A stretch of DNA of 64,000 nt from Epinephelus fuscoguttatus (lineage: Eukaryota > Chordata > Actinopteri > Perciformes > Serranidae), in contig NC_064754.1 in the NCBI RefSeq assembly GCF_011397635.1, positions 34,898,043 through 34,962,042 on the forward strand, in the 5' to 3' direction. The position numbers and the translations under genes are program-made. Each line of letters starts with the position of its first letter. The first letter of the stretch is position 1. Shown here one piece after another: positions 33,715 to 45,706 of the stretch. Below the pieces are notes generated by a model. That model did not search any database and was not told the origin of the DNA. It worked only from the letters and a program-made list of their open reading frames with translations.

Positions 33715-35085
33715 TCAAGGCAGACTTAAATGCATCTTGCAGGCTTTTGATTTCAAATTGAATCTGACCTAAACCATCCAGTGCTTTTGTAAACCAACTG
33801 TAGTATTTTGAAACTGATAGAACAGAACTGGACAGATGTGATCCAGTTTCTTGGTCTTAGTGAGAACTCAAGCAGGAGCGTTTTGAATCAGCTGCAGCTG
33901 TCTGATCAGTTTTTTTCGGCAAAGACAGTTACAGTAGTCAAGTCTAGTGAAAATAAATGCATGGACATTGGTTTTTTTTCCAAATCTGGCCGAGACACAA
34001 GTCGTTCTATCCTTGATATGTTCTTAAGGTGATAATAGGCTGACTTTGCAATTGTCTTAATGTGGCTATTGAGATTAAGGTCTGAGTCCATGACTAAATC
34101 AAGATTTCTGGCTTGGTCCGTCAAATGAGCACTGACTTTTAATTGTTGCTTCTTGGCTCCAAGAACAGTTAACTCAGTTTTGCCTTTGTTTAATTGGAGA
34201 AAATGTCACACATTCAATAAGTGATTTGTTCAATGCACTCAGTCAGAGCTTGTATTGGACCAAAGTCCCTGGTAATATGGTTATGTAAATTTGTGTGTCA
34301 TCTGCATAATTATGGTAACATTTTGTTTTATTTCCTCGCCTTTGCCAGAGAGCAAAGCTTTTGATTTACTAGTTCATTTGAGTCCCAACCCTCACCCATG
34401 GTCATGAGATTTGGGTAGTTACAGAAAGAATGAGATTGCAGATTCAAGCAGCAGAAATGAGCTTCCTCCGGAGGGTAACTGGCCTCAGCCTTAGAGATAG
34501 GGTAAGGAGCTCAGACATCCATAGGGGAGCTCAGCATAGAGCCGCTGCTCCTTTGTGTCGAAAGGGGCCAGTTGAGGTGGTTTGGCCATCAAACAGTATG
34601 CCTCATGGATGTCTCCTGCAGGTCGAACTGGTAGGAGGCCCTGGGGTAGACCCAGAACATGCTGGAGGGATTATACCTTATCTGGCCCTGCTGACACTTC
34701 AGGATCCCCCAGGAGGAAGCTTTGCTGGGGAGAAGGACATTTGGAGTATTTTGGTCATCCTGCTGCCCCCTGAGTTCTGGCTAAGCAGATTAAAATGGCT
34801 GGCTGGATGGATGGATGGATTTTTTCCACCATAATCTGAGACTGTGGAGGAATGTAGATGTTAAACAGTAGAGGTCCCAGAATGGAGCCTAGGGGAACTC
34901 CCCATCATTTTTGTACACTCAGATGTATAATTATTTATATAAACAAAGTAGTCTCTATCCTTTAAGTGGGAACTGAACCAGATTAGTGCCGTGCCAGAAA
35001 GTCCCACCCAGATTTCCAGTTGATGTCGTAATATGTTGTGGTCAGTCGTATCAAATGCAGCACCGAGATCCAGTAATACTGGATT
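33715..35085 (-). mobile_element. L2-like LINE remnant, copy in unit 2
   Basis: This is the duplicate of the 3113-4720 remnant. Minus-strand frames include QARNLDLVMDSDLN and SAYYHLKN near 34124-34020. It is broken and interrupted by an RTE-type fragment. Confidence 0.7.
34380..34822 (+). mobile_element. RTE/Rex3-like LINE 3' end nested in L2 remnant
   Basis: The plus-strand frame has [20 protein letters not shown] and RDRVRSSDI, the C-terminal text of Rex3/RTE-like fish LINEs. It ends in a (GGAT)n tail at 34808-34822. It is 5'-truncated. In unit 1 the same fragment is shorter and split by a MITE. Confidence 0.75.
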
Positions 35086-35621
35086 AATATGGATTAAAAA
35101 ATCTTTTCATATCTCAATAAAAAATGGTCTTGGTGTGCAAAGGGCTACGTCTTTATATGCCAGTATTTTGTTAGAAAACTTGCTGATTGAGTGTATAAAC
35201 ATAGAAAATTTTCTCTTCTGAAAAAAGTCGGAAATGCAACAATATTTAGACCCAAAGAAATAAAAATGCATCTGTATCTCCAGATAAAACAAGGGGGCTT
35301 AAAAGACAGCAAGCATGAGCAAAAACCCAATCACCTGATGATCTTTACCTGGAGTCTGTCTGGACACAATAGCACTCAAAGAAACAAATACAGACACATT
35401 AAAAAATGTATGTACAAATCTCACACTGAAAGGCACATCAGCCCCTGAAATTAAAGGACAAAATATGTTGTTTCTAAACAACGAAGCTTTTTCTAATCCG
35501 ATACTGCTATCTGCGGGACGATGTCATTTGTTGTTGCCCTCAAAAAAATTTCAAAATCACAGTGGAATATAAATCTGTTTAATGATGAGACAACATCATA
35601 AGGGTTTGGTTATGCCCTGAG

Positions 35622-36131
35622 TTATACAGCCACTTTGTTTTCGCAGATCCAGAATTTTTTTGTTTCACATGATGCATCATTCCACATTTTTCGGTGATCA
35701 CTGTCATTTGTTTCTACACAGTCTTCATTTCCGCCATTATTGTTGGGTTCCCCAGATCTCCAGAAGCTAAAAGTAAAAATAAATATGCTTTTAACACAAA
35801 ACACAAGCATTTAATGAACAGCAACACACAGAATGTGTATAAGTTAAAGTTAAAACAACAATCAAATATTATGTTTTGTTGACAGTGAAATCATAATCTC
35901 TTAAAACTCCAGAGTCTTCCAAGGTACTACTGTACTTGAATATGAATAAAAGAGTAATGTGTGTACCTTGTTGTCAGCAGAGTGCCATCCACCCATTTCC
36001 ATACCCCCTCTGTCTCTCTGTCAGTCAGTCCAATCCACATTATCTGTTGGTATTGTCCTGTGAAATTCTTGTTTTAAAAGAGAAACACACAATAGTAAAT
36101 TCATATTGAAACAATGTCTCACGCATGCAAG

Positions 36132-36202
<71 letters not shown>

Positions 36203-39200
36203 GTTCCTCTTTGCTGTTGATAATCATCAGGTCTGCACCTCTTTGCACACAGTCATCTCTGCTGTCTTGCCAGGTTTTCTCGATTGACGAAATATAGTAG
36301 AAACTACCACTGAAATACACCCATCCTTGGTTCAAATAATGATCTGTTGTTAGAGGAAAGAACAGACATTTCTTATTATTCAACAAACAACAAAAATACG
36401 TTGAAAAACTACTTTGAACACACGTGTGCACTTTTACCTGCTGAAAACAAAACAAAACAACACAAAACAAACAAACAAAAACATTAGGACAAGTAATTTT
36501 AGTCACAAGCTGATGAAAGCTTGTCTGAAACGTATTGGAAACACATTATTTAGAACGTTGTGAGGCCTGACCACATACTCTGTAAAAGTGTGACATTTTT
36601 TATGCACATGATATGTTCCTTTTTTTGTTTCCTTACCACACTCACCAAAGTTACTCAGCTTCCTCTTCAACTCATCTCTCTCTTCAGTCAGGGTTTTATA
36701 ACTCTCCTCAATACCTAGTGGAGAGGTTATCGTCACTTACACCAGAATGTTCACAACTGAAGAGAAAGTTTACTTTCAAACAGAATGTCCACATTAAACT
36801 GATCTATTAATGACAGTCATTAAAGCTACAGTTTGTAACTTTAGTAAAAATAACTTCTTGTCATATTTGCTGAAACTGTAACCACTTCCACACAGAAGTA
36901 GATCAGACACATGATCTAATCAGGTTCCTCCTCACAGTGCTTCTAAAGGCATTTGTTAGAATCTACTGCGGCTCACAGAAAACATCCAATCAGAACCGAG
37001 GAGTCTCAGCCGGCAACCTGATCAAGCTGATAAGATATGAATGCTGGTCATACTGTCAAACTAAGCAGCGCTGATCAAATATGAATCAAGATTCTGTAGC
37101 TGCATTGCCTATTTCTTGCCACAAATGTTTTTCAGAAGTTTTAGTGCACTGTTTAGCTGTAAAATGGAAAATTTGCTCCAGCTCCTGGGCTGTGCTTTGT
37201 TTTCAGCTCGACTGTTTCCAACATAGTGGCCGGGTCACAAACTCACTTTCTCATTCTACAGCTAAACAGTATATATGTTTCTGAAAACATCTGATGTGAG
37301 AAATAGTTAATGCAATGACAGAATCTTGATTAAGAAATTTCACACGAGAGGGAGTGATGTTATACTCATATATCGTCACGGCTGTGATTCGGTCATAGGC
37401 ACGAGGCCGACAATCACAGCCGTGACGATATACGAGTATAACATCATGAGCTCAAGTGTGATATTGCTTTTATACAACAGTTGAACAGTTAAATAAGCAA
37501 GGCTGATTAAGAAATGTTGAAAAATGAGGACAAAATAGATAATTTAAGCATTTCATTTGTCTTCCGCCAACAAAACTAGTTCCCTCAGGACTCCGCTGTC
37601 ACCATTGCTATGTAACGTTAACGTAAACATGGTGCGCTAGGCACTTACTCTTTATACACATTTATGTGCACATTTCCATTAATTGTGCAGCCGGTGAAAT
37701 AAGTCTCTGGTGACTGCATGGTGGACTGTCGCTTCACAGGCACAGCCGACTTTGCCTTCTGATCTGACAGTATGTTGCTCCATCGTTTCCTGCTCTCCAT
37801 GGATGGCTTCCAGTAGCTTTTTGACGAGCTCTCAGACCTGCAAGACAAACGTTATATTTTAGGGCCCGACTCCTAATTAGAAGACTAACTGTACACATGG
37901 GCTACGTTAAAACAACATCATACCTGTGCCCACTCACTGTCATGATCTCCCTCGCTTCAAGTCCTGCATCTGACAGCTTCTGTATGGCAGTCGCCCAGAG
38001 GCTGTGATTGGTGTAGATAGCTGTTGTCCCCGCCTCTTTACACATCTTCGGCAGCATCTGTGCGAGTGAGTTTATTCCCAGCGGAGCTTTAGTGTGCCAG
38101 ATATTGTCTGTGTGAGCTGCTGTCATCCTGGGCTTCAGATAAAGGGCATTTGCATCTGGTGGAAGTTTGTTTAAATACTTTTCCAGGGATGTAACGCAAC
38201 TGCTGACCTAACTGACACTAACCGTCAGTTTTGATTTGATTGTTGATTGCAATCAACTGTGAGGCGGAGTGATACAGACACAGTGAAATAACTGTGATGT
38301 TGTACTCCAATATCATCACGGTTTTACTGTCTCTCGACCAATCAGATTGCAGGGCTGGAACTAACTGTCGTATAATTCATATTTGATCTGCGCTGCCTAG
38401 TTGAAAAGTTTGACAGCAGCTCACCAGCCATGATTGACAGCTGCGTTAGAGGCTCCTCGATTCTGATAGGTTGTTTTCATTTACTGTGTGGTACTGCCAT
38501 TAGAAGCAATACGAGGAGAAAGAGTACGTGATTTTAATTATTTACAGAATATCTGTCTCATGTAACACTGTGGATAAGTGACAGTTTCAGCAAATATTAC
38601 ACAATGTATTTTTTTTTAAGTTACTAACTACAGCCTTTAAAGAACTATTCTATCATACAGCTACAGACCAGAGATGCAAACTGTCACCTAATGTACACTA
38701 GACTTCAGGAAGGTTTACCTGTTGAAAACACTGCATGATAATAAATCAACCACAGAAAGGCCCATCCTCTCTTCTAGATTACTGAAGTAGTTTCATCATC
38801 GTACTTACGAAGGTTGATGCTCCTCAACTCGTCTCTCTCCTCAGTCAGATTTTTAAAACTGGCATCAATCCCTGGTGGAGGGGCTAACATCATTTGCAAC
38901 AGAATCAGATTATGTTCACAACTAAAGAGACAATTCACTTTAACACAGAATTTCCATATAACATGAATCTTTCCATAAAGCTGTAGGTATTTTTATAAGT
39001 TAAATGTGTCTGTTAAACAAACCATTCTGTCATACTACGACAAACCACACAACCGTGGTATCACACAGGAAATGGCAACATCTGTAGTGACAAACTTCAA
39101 CTCTGCTGTTCGAAAATGAATTCATATTAATTAATATATGATGGAATAATTTAATAAAACTCACAGAGAGCAAGACGGAGGGAAATGTTTAGAGCAACTT

Positions 39201-39263
39201 GTAGGACACACAGGAGACAAAAGCTCACGGCAACACATCTGAGCAGTTTTCCTCCTGTGTATG

Positions 39264-39318
<55 letters not shown>

Positions 39319-39910
39319 TGCGGTGCATTACCTGATTAACAGTTTTCTAAGCACTTAAAACACTAACCATATACAACGTCCGCAAAAAAGTGAGAAGACT
39401 CAAAAGGGACGACTGCTGGTTGTCAGACTGTTTTTTGACTTTCTGTCAGACAGAAACAGATCTCGTTGGTATAATGTCACAGCCATGTGATCGAAATTCC
39501 AGTAATAAATATCATCTTTGAAATGGGTAATCTGTCCGTCAAAAGGTAAACATGACATTCATACAAAATAAATGAAAATACAACAATGTTTAAATGGTCA
39601 CAGAGTGATAAATATAAATAAATAAGAGACCAGGAAACAAAAAAGATGTTTCCACTTCTACACTTAACCTACAAACACAGATTATCTGGATGATGTGTTC
39701 TTAAATCTCTAAATGACACTATACCCTGTGTGACCTTGTGATGTTACTTTGATGTTTCAAACAGCCAAACATTGATAGCAATTCTGTCTCACCGGGCACT
39801 GTGGTACCATCTTCATCACTGTGACTCTTGGAGGCAGCAGTCCTGGCTGAAGCATCAGAGAGGTTCATCATCTCCACAGTGATCTCTGATGCATTTTCAT
39901 GGACGGCCAT
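35622..39910 (-). CDS. C-type lectin-like type II receptor, gene B (7 exons, 242 aa)
   Basis: This is the paralogue of gene A in duplication unit 2. The exons, read in the minus direction, are 39910-39793, 39254-39165, 38871-38809, 36714-36646, 36343-36201, 36067-35967 and 35766-35622; they sum to 729 nt in frame. It has the same tail, signal anchor and first neck exon as A. A second neck exon ([18 protein letters not shown]) extends the stalk. The lectin domain has [29 protein letters not shown] and FWICE, so Ca2+/mannose-type binding is predicted. The first Cys is Phe. The tail Tyr of A and C is His here (MAVHENA), removing the only tail tyrosine. The lectin-exon donor lies in a (TG) tract of about 34 units. 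Confidence 0.9.
36134..36201. repeat. (CA)n forming the 5' splice site of gene B lectin exon 1
   Basis: About 34 CA units. On the coding strand the exon ends AACAG and the intron is (GT)n from its first base. The gene A tract is four times shorter. Confidence 0.9.
37328..38374 (-). mobile_element. Insertion with tyrosine-recombinase remnant and long hairpin
   Basis: Present in gene B and absent at the same point in gene A (near 8195). A minus-strand frame at 38126-37902 reads [31 protein letters not shown] and TVSGHR, like the end of a tyrosine recombinase, with HSL-R and GHR motifs. The catalytic Arg position is Trp. A second frame at 37848-37645 holds [18 protein letters not shown] and [14 protein letters not shown], the C-terminal tail of such proteins. 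Cryptons or QRICH1/ZMYM-type relatives are the likely source. The left end has two 34-bp hairpin arms. Confidence 0.55.
37356..37445. repeat. 34-bp inverted repeat, 33/34 identical, 22-bp loop
   Basis: The arms are 37356-37389 and 37412-37445 and share ...ATATCGTCACGGCTGTGATT. A degenerate third copy of the outer part lies near 38295-38325 at the other end of the insertion. Confidence 0.85.
39268..39316. repeat. (CA)n upstream of gene B transmembrane exon
   Basis: On the coding strand this is (TG) x about 24, ending about 14 bases before the acceptor of the 39254-39165 exon. It replaces a normal pyrimidine tract. Confidence 0.85.
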
Positions 39911-41197
39911 ATTTCACTCAGAGTGTGATGGATGTCTTATTGATGGTTGCTGTGATCTGCTTCCTCTATTGTACGCTGCTTAAACTGCAAAGCACTCATG
40001 TACTTCCTCATTTTAAAGTTCCGGTAAATGTTTTTTTCACACTAATTTCACTGATGTCATATTTTTCATTTTGAGATTCTATGCCTTCTTAAATTCAACA
40101 ACATTAAATAAACAAATGAGCTCTGTACACCCAGTAGTCCTTTTAATTATTGGCATTATTGTCACAAAAGTTAAGCTCCTATAACCAAAAATGATACAAA
40201 CTTAACTGTCAGAACAGATACAGGCTCAGTGAACACTTACTCAGCATTTAGCATTGGACATTTAAATTCTACAGAAGTGAGAAGAAGTGCTCACAAAAAT
40301 AGACTTCCTCCTGTACAGTGAGAACTGCTCTTCACTTAAAGGAAGGACTGTTTGTCTTAAAAAAGTCACAGTAATGTTGAGAGTTAAACCTGAGTTTCTT
40401 ACATGATGAACAAAAAACATGAGAGACAATGCATCAACTGTGAATTGTTTTCATTGAGAATTATAAAATGTTTACTAGCTAATTCCTGATCTGTTAGCAT
40501 ACTGGGACAAACTTTTCATTGCTGTTATTGTGAAATAGTCACAACACGCAACACAGAATACTATCTGCTGTTGAAACACAAAACAAGTCATCACTGTTGG
40601 AAATTCACTTTTGTCTACTTGCAACTGTGGCTGGTAGATTCCAAAATCTGGTGGTGGTGGTGGTGGTGGTGGTGCTAATTTTTTTTAAGAGTTGGAGGTA
40701 AGATGGTGGGTTTTCTAAAACAGGTGCTGCAAACAGTGAGAACTGATCTAATCACTGAAAAACAACATAAGTGTGTCTGTCATGTTCACAACAATGTCTC
40801 TTAAACCATGACTTGGTTACACCTTTTATTTTGAACAGGCATCTAGTGCAGCTCAAATGTTATTTTCTGATCCATTTCTGACTTGTCTGTTGATATTTTC
40901 CTTCTCTGCTTCTGTCCCCTACGTAATTAGAAAAGACAACAGAAGCCAAACCATTGGCTGTAGTTATTGTGCAGCATATACTCAACAAGAGGAAAGTCAT
41001 ATGATACATTTTCAACATGTCAGGAAAGGGTTCATACTTTAAAAGCAGATATCTCAAAAGATGGAGTGAGAAGCTGGTCATCAGTGGAGGGGTGGGTTAT
41101 TTACAGCAGAGGCGCCATTTCTTTGTTGGAAATTTCCTTTCATGAGAACATGACTGCATAGCGTCAAGATGCATTGTTGCCATATAACTACTATATG

Positions 41198-41243
<46 letters not shown>

Positions 41244-41398
41244 ATCGGGGCGAAACTCCGCCATGCGCGTTACAGAGAGCACAGGAGAACTGTAAATGCG
41301 CCACCATGTACAGACAGAAATGACATGCTGTGGTATAAATAAGATAAATAACATAAGGCTATTTGGTTTGTTTAATGAAAAGACATGGTATAGACCTG
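39911..41398. other. 5' flank of gene B
   Basis: There is no coding region. The stretch 39911-40020 matches the flanks of A and C. The stretch 40940-41170 matches 59560-59800 upstream of gene C, so it belongs to the duplicated unit. It contains (GGT)n at 40651-40674 and (TG)n at 41198-41241. Confidence 0.5.
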
Positions 41399-41611
41399 GG
41401 GTCTGTTTCACAAGGCAGGTTCAACAAACTCTGAGTCTAATTCTGAACTCTGAGTTGATCTCCTCTGAGATAGGAAACTCTGAGTTTCCGGTTCCAGAAC
41501 AGCTGATTTGAATCAGTTTAATCAACTCGGAGTAGTTTCACCTGGAGTTAAGCGCGTGCACCATGACTATAAAAAGCTAACATCAATGGAGCCCCGATTC
41601 GACGAGTCACC

Positions 41612-42310
41612 ATGGCAACGGGGAAGAGGAGGGCTGCGTTTTTCACCCCACTAGAATTATAAATCTTAATGCGCTCATAAGGCGAGTTTGAACATGTTTT
41701 CAAAAAGAAGTGCAACACCGCTGCAGCTGCAAAGGACAGGGAGATGGCGTGAGAGGAAATTGCTGCTCGGGTCAATGCCTAAGTTTAAATGTAGTCCTTT
41801 GCAATCACAATAATATTACAGGGGAAACTGCTTGAATGGTAGCCTATTAACTTATTTCATTTAGGTGCAATCCCGCGGGGGAGAAGCGCACTTGGGAGCA
41901 GGTTAGGTTGAAATATAAAAACATTGTTCAAACAGGTAAGACCTCGGCATAATCTCATGGGGGTACCTCATTTTGATCATGTTTTACATTGTAACGTAAA
42001 TATAAGTGGCTGTTTGACTGTGCAGTTGTTTTATCCCCAACATAATGCTGTTTTCACATACATGACAAATGTCTTCTCATCTATATCATGTTCTGTTAAA
42101 TAATTAAGCCTATTTAAACTAACACAGACTTCTATTCAGCCAACAGAAAGAAGGCAGATGCCCGTGCACGAGCACACTTTTCTGACCGTCCTGCATACAT
42201 TTGCCTTACTCAGTGCTCAGCATCTCCGACATTGTACAAAAAACTTCCATTTGCAAAGAAACGCAGCGCAACACACAATATCTGCTGGGATGTGAGAGCA
42301 TGACAACGAT
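41612..42310 (+). pseudogene. Harbinger Myb-like (SANT/MADF-type) protein remnant
   Basis: From ATG 41612 the frame reads MATGKRRAAFFTPLEL, a stop, then MRSYGEFEHVFKKKCNTA and AAKDREMA, another stop, then EEIAARVNA. A second exon at about 41868-41935 gives NPAGEKRTWEQVRLKYKNI followed by GTAAGA. A third piece begins NRKKADA near 42138. This protein normally helps import Harbinger transposase and bind its ends. Two stops show decay. Confidence 0.65.
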
Positions 42311-42418
42311 TCGTAATGCAAATGTAAGGACAGGTTAGGTTGTGTATGTAGATGATGGACTGTGACGTGAAACAGTACAGCTCAAAAAGATAATTGTCTG
42401 GAAATGCTAAAACATCTA

Positions 42419-44047
42419 CAGTACAGGCCAAAAGTTTGGACACACCTTCTCATTCAATGCATTTTCTTTATTTTCATGACTATTTACATTGTAGATTCTC
42501 ACTGAAGGCATCAAAACTATGAATGAACACATGTGGAGTTATGTACTTAACAAAAAAAGGTGAAATAACTGAAAATATGTTTTATATTCTAGTTTCTTCA
42601 AAATAGCCACCCTTTGCTCTGATTACTGCTTTGCACACTCTTGGCATTCTCTCCATGAGCTTCAAGAGGTAGTCACCTGAAATGGTTTCCACTTCACAGG
42701 TGTGCCTTATCAGGATTAATTAGTGGAATTTCTTGCTTTATCAATGGGGTTGGGACCATCAGTTGTGTTGTGCAGAAGTCAGGTTAATACACAGCCGACA
42801 GCCCTATTGGACAACTGTTAAAATTCATATTATGGCAAGAACCAATCAGCTAACTAAAGAAAAACGAGTGGCCATCATTACTTTAAGAAATGAAGGTCAG
42901 TCAGTCCGAAAAATTGCAAAAACTTTAAATGTGTCCCCAAGTGGAGTCGCAAAACCATCAAGCGCTACAACGAAACTGGCACACATGAGGACCCGACTCA
43001 GGAAAGGAAGACCAAGAGTCACCTCTGCTTCTGAGGATAAGTTCATCCGAGTCACCAGCCTCAGAAATCGCAAGTTAACAGCAGCTCAGATCAGAGACCA
43101 GATGAATGCCACACAGAGTTCTAGCAGCAGACCCATCTCTAGAACAACTGTTAAGAGGAGACTGCGCGAATCAGGCCTTCATGGTCAAATAGCTGCTAGG
43201 AAACCACTGCTAAGGAGAGGCAACAAGCAGAAGAGATTTGTTTGGGCCAAGAAACACAAGGAATGGACATTAGACCAGTGGAAATCTGTGCTTTGGTCTG
43301 ATGAGTCCAAATTTGAGATCTTTGGTTCCAACCGCCGTGTCTTTGTGAGACGCAGAAAAGGTGAACGGATGGATTCCACATGCCTGGTTCCCACTGTGAA
43401 GCATGGAGGAGGAGGTGTGATGGTGTGGGGGTGTTTTGCTGATGACACTGCTGGGGATTTATTCAAAATTGAAGGCACACTGAACCAGCATGGCTACCAC
43501 AGCATCCTGCAGCGACATGCCATCCCATCCGCTTTGCGTTTAGTTGGACGATCATTTATTTTTCAACAGGACAATGACCCCAAACACACCTCCAGGCTGT
43601 GTAAGGGCTATTTGACCAAGAAGGAGAGTGATGGAGTGCTGCGGCAGATGACCTGGCCTCCACAGTCACCGGACCTGAACCCAATCTAGATGGTTTGGGG
43701 TGAGCTAGACCGCAGAGTGAAGGCAAAGGGGCCAACAAGTGCTAAACACCTCTGGGAACTCCTTCAAGACTGTTGGAAAACCATTTCAGGTGACTACCTC
43801 TTGAAGCTCATGGAGAGAATGCCAAGAGTGTGCAAAGCAGTAATCAGAGCAAAGGGTGGCTATTTTGAAGAAACTAGAATATAAAACATGTTTTCAGTTA
43901 TTTCACCTTTTTTTGTTAAGTACATAACTCCACATGTGTTCATTCATAGTTTTGATGCCTTCAGTGAGAATCTACAATGTAAATAGTCATGAAAATAAAG
44001 AAAACACATTGAATGAGAAGGTGTGTCCAAACTTTTGGCCTGTACTG
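42419..44047 (+). mobile_element. Tc1-like element (DD38E spacing) with about 270-bp TIRs
   Basis: Flanked by TA (42417-42418 and 44048-44049). The inverted repeats start CAGTACAGGCCAAAAGT, run about 270 bp to around CCTGAAATGG, and differ at only a few positions. The right repeat extends into the last roughly 30 codons of the transposase. The high arm identity suggests recent activity of the family. Confidence 0.9.
42832..43884 (+). pseudogene. Tc1-type transposase, stop at catalytic Glu
   Basis: The transposase cuts and pastes its element. ATG 42832 opens MARTNQLTKEKRVAIITL, with a helix-turn-helix up to VSPSGVAK. Two compensating indels scramble about a dozen residues (about 42-54) before RKGRPRV. 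The first catalytic Asp is in LWSDESKFE and the second in FQQDNDPKH. The third acidic residue, expected 38 residues later after PDLNPI, is a TAG stop at 43687-43689. The frame then continues MVWGELDRRV to GGYFEETRI. The protein is inactive as read. The usual length is about 340-350 aa. Confidence 0.85.
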
Positions 44048-44543
44048 TATGTGCGGTCTGATAACCATCTCCCGACGAATATTTAATTCTCTGCGCAGTA
44101 ATGCTGCACCTTCATCTACGGGATCGTTATCAAAAAGACATGAAAAAAATCGCCACCTACTGTGTCTAATGGACTTTTAATATACTGACTCCGATTTTTT
44201 TAATGATTTTTTAAAATGACAAACGGCAGAACTAGGCTACTCCAAAACTCGCCTGCTGACTGAATGAATGAGGAAATCAAATGGAGTGTGTGGCTCTGAA
44301 AGAGGGTGGAGACAGAGAGAAACTCAAGGTTCATTAAGAAAAACCTGGTCCCGACCAGGTTAGGTTCATAGAGTCTGTTACTATGGTAACTGACCGAGAG
44401 CTTAAGTTACCTCTCTCTGAAACAGGCTAAAGTTACCCCTCTTTCTCTGGTTTGAGTTACCTCCTTTTTTGAAATGGAAAACTCATTTCAGGGTTAACAG
44501 ACTCTGAGTTTTCACTAAACCTGCTTTGTGAAACAGACCCCTG

Positions 44544-45177
44544 ATCTATAGGCCTGGATATGAAGCGTCCGTAGCGCCAAATAATGTAACGGTAGTTTCT
44601 AAAGAGCTAAAATGAAAAAAAAAATAAATAAATAAAATAAATCAGCCCTCCACATGTACGTTAAGTCATTTTTCTTTTGATTACTGAAATGTTTAACCAC
44701 TAATCCTTAGCCGTATTTTAAGTGTAACCCTTCACCATAACATACAACTAGTGTGTTTATCAATAAAAATAGAACATTTTTCACACATTAAAAGCACAAC
44801 TTAAAATTAAAAGCATAACTTGGCTCTCAGAATTCACCAGATTGATGCCTTCAAATCAAATATCTACAAATATATTTCTACTGGAGGAGCATGCCCCTGG
44901 ACTTATTTATTTGCTGTTGTTGCACTACTCTTGCTAGCCTAGAATTTGATAATAATCACATGCAATAATTCAAAAATTATCTTCAAGCATTATAATGTAA
45001 TGTAATCAATAGTGTCTAATCAACCTCCTTGACTGATATTTTTTTAGTCAAATAATGTGAACATTTTCTACAGCTGGCCCAAATCAAAACATATTTGTGC
45101 CTTTAATTAATTACAAATCACAGTTGAAAATAAATCTGTTTTATGATGTAACAACATCGGTTTGTTTGTGTCCAGAT
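44544..45177. other. Downstream flank of gene C
   Basis: AT-rich, without a gene. From about 45080 it is similar to the 3' flank of the decayed copy at 12800-12880 and is probably gene C 3' UTR. Confidence 0.5.
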
Positions 45178-45664
45178 TTACAGAGTCATTTTCTTTTCAC
45201 AGATCCAGAAGTTTTTAATTATACATTCTAAATCATTCCAGCTGTTTTTGTAATCATGGTAGTTTACTGCCACACAGTCTTCATTTGTGCCTTCATAATT
45301 GTTTGGTTCCCCGGTGTGCCAGAAGCTGAAATGAAAAAACAAATATGCTTTTCATAAAGAACACGAACTATCAACACATCAATACACAGAATGTGACCAA
45401 GTTAAATTTAAGCAATCATTGAAAATCATGTTTTATTGACAGTGAAATTGTCAGCTTAGGTACTGTTATGTCTAAATTTGAATAAAAGAGTGATGTGTGT
45501 ACCTTGTTGTCAGTGAAGTGCCATCCACCCATTTCCATACCTCCTCTGTCTCTCTGTCAGTCAGTCCAATCCACATTATCTGTCGGTATTTTCTTGTGAA
45601 TTCCTTGTTATTAAAGCAAAACAAATAATAAACATATAATATACATGTATAACCACTATCACAT

Positions 45665-45706
<42 letters not shown>

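Larger units (their letters stand above)
36820..38642. mobile_element. Dispersed inverted-repeat element in gene B intron
   Basis: The left end, TAAAGCTACAGTTTGTAACTT, and the right end, complementary to TTTAAAGGCTGTAGTTAGTAAC, form a terminal inverted repeat. The arms extend inward through GCTGAAACTGT. Related truncated copies lie in genes A and C, so it inserted before duplication. It is itself interrupted at about 37328-38374. Confidence 0.6.
33131..40330. repeat. Segmental duplication unit 2 (contains lectin gene B)
   Basis: It starts with the same sequence as base 1 of the window and tracks unit 1 through the L2 remnant, gene body and 5' flank. It lacks the unit 1 insertions but carries a unique insertion at about 37328-38374. 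It retains a neck exon deleted in unit 1. Confidence 0.85.
41399..44540. mobile_element. Harbinger element with Myb-like gene remnant
   Basis: The ends GGGTCTGTTTCACAA are inverted at both sides, flanked by CTG (41396-41398 and 44541-44543). This is the 3-bp duplication and TIR style of PIF/Harbinger. It holds pieces of the Myb/SANT-type DNA-binding protein but no DDE transposase. A Tc1-like element (42419-44047) is inserted within it. Without that insertion it is about 1.5 kb. Confidence 0.75.
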
